From the NCBI RefSeq assembly GCF_002091715.1, contig NZ_BDAG01000026.1, forward strand, positions 34,600 to 98,599: a stretch of DNA of 64,000 nt, in the 5' to 3' direction. The position numbers were made by a program, and so were the translations under genes. Shown piece by piece: positions 33,119 through 42,328 of this stretch (position 1 is the stretch's first letter; each line of letters starts with the position of its first letter). The DNA is from Pseudomonas migulae NBRC 103157 (GTDB taxonomy: Bacteria; Pseudomonadota; Gammaproteobacteria; Pseudomonadales; Pseudomonadaceae). The notes under the pieces were generated by a model. It saw only the letters and a program-made list of their open reading frames with translations, ran no database searches and was not told where the DNA came from.

Positions 33119-35347
33119 TCAGTAGTTCAGGTTAACCACCGGCTGCGCGAGTCTGGCGCCGGGTGCCAGTCGAAGAATGGTCAGCAAAACACTGGTGATG
33201 ATGTTGATGTCATTGTCGAACCCACCGTGAGAAGTGTCCGCCTTGACGCCCGCGCCGTAGTTCATCTTTGGTTCGTTGAAAATATGCAGGGTTTGCGCGA
33301 ATGCGTCTGGCAGCCCGCGACCGGTTGTGGCGAAACCGCTCGGAATGCTGTTGCCCCAGTAAAAGCGGTTCCATTGTTCGGTCATGTTTCGGGCCGCAAT
33401 GTTCCATACCGCCAGATCGGGGTCGCTGAAGTTCTGGCAGTTCCCGTCGAGGCTGCTGGCCATGCCCAGCAGTGGCATGCGTTGCAGTTCTTCATAAGCC
33501 CGGGAAACCAGGTAGAGCAGTGATTTGTGGTAGGCGCCAATGACGTTATCCGTCTGTTCGCGCTGGTCGGACATCAGGTAAATATGGAAGTCCTTGCGCT
33601 TGAGCCCGCCGTCTTCGATGACTTTGCGGTAGGTCTGGTTAGCGAAATCGAGGGTGCACGCCGGGGCCATCAGCGTCGATGTCTCGGTCGGCAACGTTCG
33701 GGCCCACAACAGGCGGATCAAGTGGCCGTTGATCAACGAGCCGGCAGAATGACCAATCAGGTGCAGCTCGACTTTTTTCGGGCCCAGGTCGTCGACCAGT
33801 TTTTTCAGGTTGTCTGCCATCTCCACCAAGCCCCGCGGAGTGAAACCCGTAACGGCAGCGGCTTCGGCGTTCTGCTTCATCTGGCTCCACTGATCGCCAC
33901 CGAGTTTTTTGGTCGCCAGCTCGACCGTGCGATCAAGGCCTTCTACGGTTTTGTCCTTGATCAGCTTCAATACGTCGCTGACGCCGCCGGCATCAAACAC
34001 GCCCGGCAGGGTGTCCTGGATGATATCCGCCAATGTTTCCAGCGCTCCGGTGCGCCAGGTCACGAACAGTGGATAGATTCCGTTTTCGAGGAAGTAGGGC
34101 GCCATCGCGCAAATCCGGTTGATGGAGTCCTGTTCGGAGTTGAGCCCGCCATGGGCCACAATGGCGATGCGTAATACGGCAGGTTTGCTGGACGCGGGCA
34201 GTTTCTCGAACCAGGTGCGTGGCGCTTCGTAGACGATCCGTTTGACTCCCGCCCGGACGTTTTCCACGTCCGTCAGTCGGGGGCCGATGCTGCCGTTGTT
34301 TTCCATGACGATGGTCAGGCCGTACGCCTGATCCTTGGTCAGCAGCGCGGGCCCTTTGCGTTCTGAATCGCGGGTGCTGGCGGTGAACAACGAAAAGCCC
34401 TCGCGCTTGGCGATGGAGCTCGTCAGGGCGTTGCGAAACGGTGATTGCACATCGGCCCAGGCACGTGACGTGCGCGAGTTTTGGGAGAGCCCGCCATGTT
34501 CGATCGGTACGCCGAGGGCCACGGTCCAGGCATCGGTACCGTTGGCCAGCCAGTCTTCGAACGTCAGGATGGCGAACCCCGAAAATCCCCAGTCGGTCGA
34601 CCAGGAGTTCTGCACGATGAAGCCTTGACTGGTGTAGCCGATCAAGGCAAAGGCATGACCGCCCTGATTGTTTGCCGAGCACTTGATCACAGGCAGTTGC
34701 GACATGCTTTCGAACGCCGCCACCGGGCTTTTTCTGCCTTTGGGTCGCATCAGCGCCCAGCCCTGATGCACATTGGCTGAGACGTAAAGCGCACCGGCTT
34801 CGTACAGCGCCGCCATCATCGCGGTGACATCGTCCTTCTCGACGCGGTAGTAAACCCCCAGCGGCCGGGTCACGGCATCGGCGGCCCAATTCTCGGCCGG
34901 CGCCTCGAACGCCGGGGCCGAACCATCAGGCTTGACGGTGTAGGGCCACAGTTCCTGCGCGCAGACGCCATGTTTGTGCCAGCCTTTCAACGCGCCCCGG
35001 CAGCTCGACCCCGAGTAATCCTCGCCGGGCCATTCGTCATACAGTTTGGCCAGATGATAGAGCTGGCGCGGGCTGGTTTTGGTAGACGCGCGGTCCCGTC
35101 GCCACAACAGAAAGTTGACCACCGCCGCCAGGCCAAACCCGGTGCACGCGCCTTCGCTGCCCTGGAACAGCACCATGTCTCTGGCCAGATACCCCGAGAG
35201 TTCGGCGGCGATGTCTTTGTCGGCGGGCCAGGAGGGCGGTAACGATTGAATGCGTGGAGTGAACAGGCGATCACGCAGATCGAGGCGATCGGGGCGTGCA
35301 TCGAGGGTGATGATCGTTTGATCGAGGGAAAATCGACTGGCCGGCAT
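33119..35347 (-). CDS. Papain-like peptidase domain fused to alpha/beta-hydrolase domain
   Basis: 742 residues without a signal peptide. Residues about 50-270 form a C1 (papain-like) cysteine peptidase domain: Gln62 and Cys68 in FQGSEGACTGFGLAA, His231 in NNQGGHAFALIGY, Asn247 in IVQNSWSTDWGFSG. From about 380 on is a serine-hydrolase-like domain with LRIAIVAHGGLNSEQD (oxyanion region) and the nucleophile elbow VELHLIGHSAGSLING. I know of no characterised enzyme with this arrangement. Isolated on the minus strand between topB and DUF427; function unknown, possibly an effector or processing enzyme (inference). Confidence 0.8.
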   Translation of the reverse strand: MPASRFSLDQTIITLDARPDRLDLRDRLFTPRIQSLPPSWPADKDIAAELSGYLARDMVLFQGSEGACTGFGLAAVVNFLLWRRDRASTKTSPRQLYHLAKLYDEWPGEDYSGSSCRGALKGWHKHGVCAQELWPYTVKPDGSAPAFEAPAENWAADAVTRPLGVYYRVEKDDVTAMMAALYEAGALYVSANVHQGWALMRPKGRKSPVAAFESMSQLPVIKCSANNQGGHAFALIGYTSQGFIVQNSWSTDWGFSGFAILTFEDWLANGTDAWTVALGVPIEHGGLSQNSRTSRAWADVQSPFRNALTSSIAKREGFSLFTASTRDSERKGPALLTKDQAYGLTIVMENNGSIGPRLTDVENVRAGVKRIVYEAPRTWFEKLPASSKPAVLRIAIVAHGGLNSEQDSINRICAMAPYFLENGIYPLFVTWRTGALETLADIIQDTLPGVFDAGGVSDVLKLIKDKTVEGLDRTVELATKKLGGDQWSQMKQNAEAAAVTGFTPRGLVEMADNLKKLVDDLGPKKVELHLIGHSAGSLINGHLIRLLWARTLPTETSTLMAPACTLDFANQTYRKVIEDGGLKRKDFHIYLMSDQREQTDNVIGAYHKSLLYLVSRAYEELQRMPLLGMASSLDGNCQNFSDPDLAVWNIAARNMTEQWNRFYWGNSIPSGFATTGRGLPDAFAQTLHIFNEPKMNYGAGVKADTSHGGFDNDINIITSVLLTILRLAPGARLAQPVVNLNY

Positions 35348-35664
35348 GTTGGTGACCCTCAGGTTTCTGAGACTCGAACCCCCACACCACGACGACCTGA
35401 CTGCGAAGCAGGGATGTCAACGGTGCTATTGATCGTAGACGATATTTCGGTGCAGTTGAGCCGTTGGTCTATTCGCGGGCTACAGACGGATAACCGTCAG
35501 GGTTCCCCCGTTCGGCTGTGAAGGCGTCGTGATGACGAAATCTGGGTTATACCTGACACAGTTGTGTTCTCAAGTGTTGGGGCCGCTGCGCAACCCGTCG
35601 CGGACATCGGATCGCCGCATCGCACGCTCCTGCAGGTTTATCATCGTCCCGAGGAACGCATTTC
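35348..35664. other. Intergenic region, no gene seen
   Basis: About 317 bases between the divergent fusion gene and DUF427 gene. It should hold both promoters. A T-arm-like sequence at 35366-35388 does not extend into a tRNA cloverleaf. Confidence 0.4.
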
Positions 35665-36033
35665 ATGAAAAGCTCCGGTCCCAGTCCTGTCATCACCATC
35701 GCCGAGCAACCCGGCACCCTGCTGGTGAAGTTTCACGATATTCAGGTGGCCGCGTCCACCCGCGCGCTGGTGCTGCTGGAGGCCAATTACCCTCCGGTGT
35801 ATTACGTCCCGCGGGAGGACATCGACGAGCAATATTTTGCCCGCACCGATCACACGAGCTATTGCCCTTACAAGGGTGACGCGAGCTATTTCAGCCTGCA
35901 GGTTACGGGGCATGAGGGGGCCAATGCAGCCTGGAGCTATGAAAACCCGAAGGTGTCGGTAGAGCAGATCAAAGGTTACGTGGCGTTCTATCCCGATCAA
36001 GTCACGTTCGAGATTCTGAAAAACGTCGAATGA
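35665..36033 (+). CDS. DUF427-family protein
   Basis: 122 residues. The family pattern is clear: ALVLLEANYPPVYYVPREDI, then TSYCPYKGDASYFSL and ENPKVSVEQIKGYVAFYPDQV. DUF427 proteins are small beta-barrel cytoplasmic proteins without assigned activity. ATG 35665 is preceded by CGAGGAACGCATTTC. Followed by a bidirectional terminator shared with lldD. Confidence 0.9.
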   Translation: MKSSGPSPVITIAEQPGTLLVKFHDIQVAASTRALVLLEANYPPVYYVPREDIDEQYFARTDHTSYCPYKGDASYFSLQVTGHEGANAAWSYENPKVSVEQIKGYVAFYPDQVTFEILKNVE

Positions 36034-36036
36034 TGG

Positions 36037-36065
36037 AAAACGCCCTGCAGTGACAGGGCGTTTTT
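36037..36065. terminator. Bidirectional terminator
   Basis: AAAACGCCCTG CAGTGA CAGGGCGTTTTT between the converging DUF427 and lldD genes; A run on one side and T run on the other. Confidence 0.88.
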
Positions 36066-36069
36066 ACGA

Positions 36070-37224
36070 TCAGGCTTTCAGCTCACGAACCGCCTGCACC
36101 AGCGTGGATTCATCGATCTGAGCAATCGACGTCACCCCGGTCAACGTCATCGCCACGCGCATCTCTTTAGCGAAAATATCCAGCATGTTTTCCACCCCGC
36201 GTTGACCGTCGGCGGCCAGCGCGTACGCCATGGAACGCCCCAGCAACACGCCTTTCGCGCCCAGCGCCAGCATCCGCACGACATCGAGACCCGAACGGAT
36301 TCCCGAGTCGACCAGCACCGTCAGGTCATTGCCCACCGCTTGCATGATCGGCGGGAGTGCCTTGGTGGTGGAGAGCACGCCGTCCAGCTGTCGCCCGCCG
36401 TGGTTCGACACCACAATGCCGTCCGCGCCAAAGCTGACCGCGTCCCGCGCATCCTGAGGGTCAAGGATGCCCTTGATGATCATCGGGCCTTGCCAGAAAT
36501 CGCGAATCCACTCCAGATCGCTCCAGCTGATCGAAGGGTCGAAGTTGTTGGCCAGCCAGCCCATGTAGTCTTCGAGGGTGACGGCTTTGCCGAGGTACTT
36601 GGAGATGTTGCCCAGGTCGTGCGGGCGCCCCATGAGGCCGACGTTGAAGGCCCAGTCGGGTCTGGTCATGGCCTGCAAGATTCTTCGCGAAGACGCAAAA
36701 GGCCCGGACATGCCCGAGTGTGCGTCCCGGTAGCGCGCGCCGGGCGTAGGCATGTCGACGGTGAACACCAGATTTTTCACCCCGGCGGCCTTGGCTCGCT
36801 CCAGGGCATTTTTCATGAAGCCTCTGTCTTTCAGCACATACAGCTGAAACCAGATGGATTGTCGGGTTTGGGTCGCCACTTCCTCGATCGAGCACACCGA
36901 GACCGTTGAAAGGCACAGGGGGATGCCTTTGTTTTGTGCGGCTTTGACCGCCTGCACTTCACCGCGACGGGCGAACATGCCTGTCAGGCCGACCGGCGCG
37001 AGGATGATCGGCATTGCCAGGGGCTGGTCGAAGAGGGTGGTTTCAAGGCTCAGGGTTTCGACGTTTTTCAGGATGCGCTGGCGCAGGCTGATGCCTGTCA
37101 GGTCGGCGCTGTTGGCCCTCAGGGTGTGCTCTGCATAAGCGCCGCCGTCGATGTAATCGAACAGGAATCGAGGGAGTTTGCGGCGGGCTGCCTCGCGGTA
37201 GTCGGATGCGGATGAAATGATCAT
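36070..37224 (-). CDS. lldD: L-lactate dehydrogenase (FMN-dependent)
   Basis: 384 residues of the alpha-hydroxy-acid oxidase family. MIISSASDYREAARRKLPRF and FDYIDGGAYAEHTLRAN match LldD; the catalytic His region is GIVVSNHGGRQLDG and the FMN phosphate site follows (LVDSGIRSGLDVVRMLALGA). It oxidises L-lactate to pyruvate and passes electrons to quinone at the membrane. lldP permease and lldR are not adjacent, so it stands alone. A related 2-hydroxyacid substrate is possible. Confidence 0.88.
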   Translation of the reverse strand: MIISSASDYREAARRKLPRFLFDYIDGGAYAEHTLRANSADLTGISLRQRILKNVETLSLETTLFDQPLAMPIILAPVGLTGMFARRGEVQAVKAAQNKGIPLCLSTVSVCSIEEVATQTRQSIWFQLYVLKDRGFMKNALERAKAAGVKNLVFTVDMPTPGARYRDAHSGMSGPFASSRRILQAMTRPDWAFNVGLMGRPHDLGNISKYLGKAVTLEDYMGWLANNFDPSISWSDLEWIRDFWQGPMIIKGILDPQDARDAVSFGADGIVVSNHGGRQLDGVLSTTKALPPIMQAVGNDLTVLVDSGIRSGLDVVRMLALGAKGVLLGRSMAYALAADGQRGVENMLDIFAKEMRVAMTLTGVTSIAQIDESTLVQAVRELKA

Positions 37225-37355
37225 GGTGCCTCGGTCGGGTGAGTGGCGGGGCGATGGGGGCGTGGGGTCAGAGTAGCGAAAACGGCTCGCGTTTGCGGTA
37301 ATTCTGTTCACTTGAGTAATCGGATAGCGGTTTGATCTCGCGGATGTTCGCGTTC

Positions 37356-37460
37356 CCCTGTAGGAGCTGGCTTGCTAGCGATGGACGTCCAGACACCACG
37401 TTCATTCAGACAGCACGCGTTATCGTCAACGACCATCGCTGGCAAGCCAGCTCCCACAGG
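37356..37460. repeat. REP-type inverted repeat
   Basis: CTGTAGGAGCTGGCTTGCTAGCGATGG paired with CCATCGCTGGCAAGCCAGCTCC about 60 bases later. Upstream of lldD. Confidence 0.85.
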
Positions 37461-37744
37461 GGAACGCGAATGCTTCAAACGACAGGTCGGCCCGAAGGCC
37501 GCCTCGGGTGCTGTGGCGGTAGTCGCGCCCCCTCGAGAGGCCGAGCGGAGGTTCTGCGCAGTGGGCAACCCGGCGACGGATGCCGGGTCAGCCGCCCCCA
37601 GCCATGGATGGCCGATGGCGGCGGGCCCTCGGAGCAGGGCCGGAAGGAGGGCATGCCGAGCCTTAGCGAGGCACCGAACGAAATGTATGGTCAGCCCATC
37701 TTCTGCCCCCCATTCACTTGACCATACCCCATTCAAACCCGAAC
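37461..37744. other. GC-rich intergenic stretch with self-complementary segments
   Basis: 284 bases between the REP element and the MHS transporter stop. It contains several small inverted repeats (for example GGGCCCTCGGAGCAGGGCC and CCCGGCGACGGATGCCGGG). Plus-strand frames are open but uncertain. It looks like a repeated non-coding or relic element rather than a normal gene. Confidence 0.35.
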
Positions 37745-39367
37745 TCAGTTGGTATCCAGATCCACGTTCTTGGTCTCACGCAAACAGATCATCCCCACCA
37801 CCAGGCTCACCGCAGTAATCACCACCGGGTACCAAAGCCCGTAGAAAATGTCCCCGGTATACACCACCAACGCAAACGACACCGTCGGCAGAAACCCGCC
37901 AAACCAGCCATTCCCGATGTGATAAGGCAGGGACATCGATGTATAGCGGATGCGCGTCGGGAACAGTTCGACCATCAGCGCCGCCAGCGGGCCATAGCAC
38001 ATGGCGGAAATGATGATCAGTGCAACGATCAACGCCACGATCATCGGCTTGTTGATCAGCTGAGTGTCAGCCTGTGAAGGATACCCGGCCAGCGTCACCG
38101 CACCACGCAGCGCCGCTTCGTCATAGCCATCGATTTTCACCTCGCCGACGCTGACCTGCACGCCGCTGCCAGCCGGGGCCGCTTCACTGGTGTAAGGCAA
38201 GCCCTGTTTCACCAGGAAGGTTTTGACCTTGTCGCACGGGCTGTCAAATTTCGCCTTGCCCACCGGATCGAACTGGAACGTGCAGGTGGCCGGATCGGCC
38301 AGCACGATGATCGGTGCCTGACGGCTGGCCTGGTCGATGGCCGGATTGGCGTAATGAGCCAGGGTCTTGAAGATCGGGAAGTACAGCGCGGTAGCCAGCA
38401 ACAGACCGATCATCAACACCGGTTTGCGCCCGACCTTATCCGACAGCCAACCGAAGAAAATGAAGAACGGCGCGCCGATGATCACGCTGACGATCAACAG
38501 GCTGTTGGCCAGTGCCGGGTCCATTTTCAGGAACTGGGTGAGGAAGAACAGCACATAAAACTGCGCCGCATAAAACGTCACTGCTTGCCCGGCGTTGATG
38601 CTGAACAGGGCGATCAATACGACTTTGAGGTTTTCCCATTTGCCGAAGGAATCGCGCAGCGGCGACTTGCAGAGCTTGCCTTCCTCTTTCATTTTCACGA
38701 ACGCGGGTGATTCGTGCAGGCTCAGGCGAATCCAGGTCGAGATGCCCAGCAGCACGATCGAAAACAGAAACGGAATCCGCCAGCCCCAGACTTCGAACTG
38801 GTCCCCGGTGAAATAACGGCAACCCAGCACCACGAGTAACGACAGCAGCAAGCCGAGGGTTGCAGTGGATTGAATCCAGCTGGTGTGGAAACCGCGTTTG
38901 CCGATGGGCGCGTGTTCCGCGACATAAGTTGCAGCGCCGCCATATTCACCGCCCAGGGCCAGGCCCTGAAGCATGCGTAACACCACCAGAATGATCGGCG
39001 CGGCAATGCCGATGCTTGCGTAGGTCGGCAGCAGCCCGACGCAGAACGTCGCGACACCCATGAGAACGATGGTCGCGAGGAAGGTATATTTACGCCCGAT
39101 CATGTCCCCCAACCGACCGAACACCAGCGCACCGAAGGGCCGCACGATGAAACCGGCGGCGAACGCCATCAGCGCAAAGATGAACGCGGTGGTGTCGTTG
39201 ACCCCGGCGAAAAACTGTTTACTGATGACCGCCGCGAGGGCGCCGTAGAGGAAGAAGTCATACCACTCGAACACCGTCCCGAGTGACGACGCGAAAATGA
39301 CTTTGCGGGTATCGCTGCTCGTGTCGACGCTGCGTGTTATCTCCAGAGGCTGTACATGTTCTGACAT
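37745..39367 (-). CDS. MHS-family (metabolite:proton symporter) MFS transporter
   Basis: 540 residues and twelve predicted helices. ASSLGTVFEWYDFFLYGALA and the RPFGALVFGRLGDMIGRKYT loop between helices 2 and 3 are the metabolite:H+ symporter signature, seen in ShiA and ProP-like proteins. An extra periplasmic loop of about 100 residues lies in the C-terminal half (near residues 330-430) with two Cys. The substrate is unknown. Together with the upstream GMC oxidoreductase and its LysR gene it may form an uptake and oxidation module. Confidence 0.87.
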   Translation of the reverse strand: MSEHVQPLEITRSVDTSSDTRKVIFASSLGTVFEWYDFFLYGALAAVISKQFFAGVNDTTAFIFALMAFAAGFIVRPFGALVFGRLGDMIGRKYTFLATIVLMGVATFCVGLLPTYASIGIAAPIILVVLRMLQGLALGGEYGGAATYVAEHAPIGKRGFHTSWIQSTATLGLLLSLLVVLGCRYFTGDQFEVWGWRIPFLFSIVLLGISTWIRLSLHESPAFVKMKEEGKLCKSPLRDSFGKWENLKVVLIALFSINAGQAVTFYAAQFYVLFFLTQFLKMDPALANSLLIVSVIIGAPFFIFFGWLSDKVGRKPVLMIGLLLATALYFPIFKTLAHYANPAIDQASRQAPIIVLADPATCTFQFDPVGKAKFDSPCDKVKTFLVKQGLPYTSEAAPAGSGVQVSVGEVKIDGYDEAALRGAVTLAGYPSQADTQLINKPMIVALIVALIIISAMCYGPLAALMVELFPTRIRYTSMSLPYHIGNGWFGGFLPTVSFALVVYTGDIFYGLWYPVVITAVSLVVGMICLRETKNVDLDTN

Positions 39368-39464
39368 ATCGGTATCCCTCACAGTGATTGTTTTTGTTGT
39401 TCCACTGCCGGCGCCTGCCTTGTGGGCGGGTGCCGCTACTGCGATGCATCGGGGTGTAACCCTT

Positions 39465-39556
39465 GTTGCAGGAGCCGACTTGCTGACGATGTCGGCGTGT
39501 CTGGCGACTCTGATGCTGGCTGATCGGTCGCTATCGCCAGCAAGCCGGCTCCTACA
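39465..39556. repeat. REP inverted-repeat element
   Basis: TTGCAGGAGCCGACTTGCTGACGATG (slightly degenerate) and ATCGCCAGCAAGCCGGCTCC arms, between the transporter and oxidoreductase genes. Confidence 0.82.
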
Positions 39557-39573
39557 ATGTCTGGATTGTGAGT

Positions 39574-41220
39574 TCAGGTATTTGTCGCCAGTTCCATTGG
39601 CGGTGTCAGGCTCCTTGAGGGGGGATTGAGGATGAGTTGCGCCGCTTTCTCGGCAATCATCAGCGTAGGCGAACAGGTGTTGCCCGAGGTGATGCGCGGC
39701 ATGATCGACGCATCGGCGATGCGCAGGCCGGCGATGCCATGGACTTTGAGCTGCGCATCGACCACCGCGTCGGCGTCGTTGCCCATGCGGCAGGTGCCGA
39801 CCGGATGGAAAATCGTCGTGCCGATGCGGGCGGCGGCTTCGTGCAGTTCTTCTTCGCTCTGCAGGCTGTCACCGGGCAGGTATTCCACCGGTTTGAATGC
39901 TTGCAGGGCGGGGGCGGAAACGATGCGCCGGGTCAGGCGTATGGCGTCGGCCGCGACGCGCAAGTCTTCCGGGTGGCTCAAATAATTGGGTTGAATCAGC
40001 GGAGCTTCCTGCGGATCGGTCGAACGAATGTCGATTCGGCCACGGCTTTGCGGGCGCAAATCGCAGACCGACGCGGTGAAGGCGGGGAAGGCGTGCAAGG
40101 GCTCGCCGAAACGTTCCAGCGACAAGGGTTGCACGTGGTATTCGAGGTTCGCCGAGGTCTGTTCCGGCCCCGACCGGGCAAACGCACCGAGCTGACTCGG
40201 CGCCATCGACAGCGGTCCGCTGCGGTCGTAGAGGTAACGCAAACCCATGCCCATCTTGCCCCAGACGCTGCCGGCGATCTGGTTCAGGGTCCGGGCGTTT
40301 TCCAGTTTGTAGATCAGCCGCAGTTGCAGGTGATCCTGCAGATTGCCGCCCACGCCGGCCAGCTCATGGACCACGCCGATCCCCAGTTTTTCCAGGAGCG
40401 GGCGAGGGCCGATGCCGGAGCGTTGCAGGATGGTCGGCGAACCGACGGCGCCTGCGCAGAGGATGATTTCCTTGCGCGCCTTGAAGGTTTTCGCCTGGCC
40501 TTGCCAGCGCGTGCTGACCGCCGAGGCGCGACCGTTTTCCAGCAGCACGCGGTCTACTTCGACGTCCGTCAGCACGGTGAGATTGGCCCGATGGCGGACC
40601 GGTTTGAGAAACGCCTTGGCCGCATTCCAGCGAATCCCGGCTTTCTGGTTGACCTGGAAGTAGCCGCAACCTTCGTTGTCGCCCTGGTTGAAGTCGTCGA
40701 TGCTGGCGATGCCGCGTTGTTCGGCGGCGCTGCGGAAAGCATCGAGAATCGGCCATGAAAGACGCTGGCGCTCGATCCGCCATTCGCCGGCGGCACCGTG
40801 AAACGCCGAGTCGCCGGCAAAGTGATTTTCGCTTTTCTTGAACAGCGGCAGGACGTCGTTCCAGCTCCAGCCGGGATTGCCCTCAGTGGCCCAGCCATCG
40901 TAGTCGCGGGCCTGGCCGCGCATGTAGATCATGCCGTTGATCGAGGAACAGCCGCCGAGCACCTTGCCGCGTGGGTAACTCAGGGCGCGACCTTGCAGGC
41001 CGGGTTGCGCCTCGGTCTTGAAGCACCAGTCGGTGCGCGGGTTGCCGATGCAGAACAGGTAACCCACGGGGATGTGAATCCATGCGTAGTTATCGCGGCC
41101 GCCGGCTTCAAGCAGCAGTACCCGGTGTTGCGGGTTGGCCGATAACCGATTGGCCAGCAAACAACCGGCCGGTCCGGCCCCGACCACGATGTAGTCGTAT
41201 TCATCAAGGGAAGTCTGCAT
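39574..41220 (-). CDS. GMC-family FAD-dependent oxidoreductase (choline-dehydrogenase-like)
   Basis: 548 residues. The FAD-binding motif is YDYIVVGAGPAGCLLANRLS, followed by GKVLGGCSSINGMIYMRGQA. The C terminus has HPVGTCRMG and ADASIMPRITSGNTCSPTLM with the active-site His and Asn/His pair of GMC enzymes. It oxidises a primary alcohol; substrate undetermined, and BetA-like or AlkJ-like are both possible. ATG 41220 (MQTSLDEYDY) is chosen. Divergent from a LysR gene (121 bases), and upstream of the MHS transporter. Confidence 0.87.
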   Translation of the reverse strand: MQTSLDEYDYIVVGAGPAGCLLANRLSANPQHRVLLLEAGGRDNYAWIHIPVGYLFCIGNPRTDWCFKTEAQPGLQGRALSYPRGKVLGGCSSINGMIYMRGQARDYDGWATEGNPGWSWNDVLPLFKKSENHFAGDSAFHGAAGEWRIERQRLSWPILDAFRSAAEQRGIASIDDFNQGDNEGCGYFQVNQKAGIRWNAAKAFLKPVRHRANLTVLTDVEVDRVLLENGRASAVSTRWQGQAKTFKARKEIILCAGAVGSPTILQRSGIGPRPLLEKLGIGVVHELAGVGGNLQDHLQLRLIYKLENARTLNQIAGSVWGKMGMGLRYLYDRSGPLSMAPSQLGAFARSGPEQTSANLEYHVQPLSLERFGEPLHAFPAFTASVCDLRPQSRGRIDIRSTDPQEAPLIQPNYLSHPEDLRVAADAIRLTRRIVSAPALQAFKPVEYLPGDSLQSEEELHEAAARIGTTIFHPVGTCRMGNDADAVVDAQLKVHGIAGLRIADASIMPRITSGNTCSPTLMIAEKAAQLILNPPSRSLTPPMELATNT

Positions 41221-41341
41221 CCCTGACCTCGTATTGTTGTTCTTGTTGTGGGTCATCCTAGTTGTTAGCTTTCGTCAAAAGAATGTTAGTTTTTGCGCAG
41301 CCGCTGTGCGTTTTTAAACAGCGTAGCCCTGAGGACGGTTC

Positions 41342-42238
41342 ATGTTCGACTGGAATGACCTGCGGTTTTTTCTCGAATTGCAGCGCAGCGGGCGTTTGCT
41401 CACTGCTGCCCGCCGTTTGAACACCACCCACGCGACAGTGGCCCGGCACATCGAGGCCATCGAAAAGAGCCTCGGCACGGCGCTGTTCATCCAGCACGCC
41501 CAAGGCTACGAGATGACCCCGGCCGGCGAAGCGTTGCTCAAACACGCCGAGGCGATGGAAAACGTGGCGCTGTTGGCGCAGGAAGAAATCACCCAATCGA
41601 CGGCGCCGCTGGGCAAGATTCGCGTCGGCGTAACGGAAGGGCTGGGCATCATGTTCCTCGCCAGCCGCATGAACGGGCTGTTCGAACGCTACCCGGGGCT
41701 GGAAGTGGAACTGGTGGCGGTGCCACGGTTTGTCAGCATTCTCAACCGCGAAGCCGAGATCAGCATTCATCTGGAGCGGCCGTCCGCCGACATGCTGGTC
41801 ACGCGCAAGCTCACCGACTATCGCCTGGCGCTGTATGCCAGCCAGGCTTATCTCGACAGGTCGCCACCGCTGCGCAGCCGCGAAGACCTCGGTCGGCATG
41901 CCTGGATCGGTTATGTCGACGATTTGCTGTTCAGCCAGGAACTGATGTTCCTCAACAGCTTCTGTCGCAACCCGCAGGTGGTCTTCCACAGCACCAGCGT
42001 GATCGCCCAGCAACAGGCGGCGCGCTCGGGCCTGGGGATCGCGGTGTTGCCGTGCTACATGGCCAGTGCCGATCCAGAGCTGGTGCCGTTGTTGCCGGAT
42101 GAAAGCATCCAGCGCAGCTACTGGATCAGCACCCGTCGCGAGCTGCACAAATCCGTGCGGCTGCGGGTGTTGTGGGATTACGTGGTGGAATTGTGTGAGC
42201 GCGAGCAATCTTTACTGCTGGGCCAGAACCCCTTGTAG
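41342..42238 (+). CDS. LysR-family transcriptional regulator
   Basis: 298 residues. Helix-turn-helix LLTAARRLNTTHATVARHIEAIEKSLG, then a sensor domain. The N terminus MFDWNDLRFFLELQRSGRLL resembles the large LysR group whose members lie beside the dehydrogenase or transporter they control. Divergent from the GMC oxidoreductase gene, its likely target. The stop codon TAG is formed by the first bases of a REP element (CCTTGTAGGAGCC). Confidence 0.87.
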   Translation: MFDWNDLRFFLELQRSGRLLTAARRLNTTHATVARHIEAIEKSLGTALFIQHAQGYEMTPAGEALLKHAEAMENVALLAQEEITQSTAPLGKIRVGVTEGLGIMFLASRMNGLFERYPGLEVELVAVPRFVSILNREAEISIHLERPSADMLVTRKLTDYRLALYASQAYLDRSPPLRSREDLGRHAWIGYVDDLLFSQELMFLNSFCRNPQVVFHSTSVIAQQQAARSGLGIAVLPCYMASADPELVPLLPDESIQRSYWISTRRELHKSVRLRVLWDYVVELCEREQSLLLGQNPL

Positions 42239-42316
42239 GAGCCGGCTTGCTGGCGATGGGCCTTTGAATCCAGCATCAATTCTCAGAACGCTATCGCCAG
42301 CAAGCCGGCTCCTACA
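42234..42316. repeat. REP inverted repeat overlapping the LysR stop codon
   Basis: TGTAGGAGCCGGCTTGCTGG and CGCCAGCAAGCCGGCTCCTA. The left arm supplies the TAG stop of the LysR gene, so the element inserted at or eroded into the coding end. Confidence 0.9.
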
Positions 42317-42328
42317 GGGGGCCGCGTT

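Noticed and set aside
35366..35388. tRNA T-arm-like sequence GGGTTCGAGTC on the minus strand.
   Set aside because: T-stem pairs poorly and no acceptor, D or anticodon arm can be folded around it.
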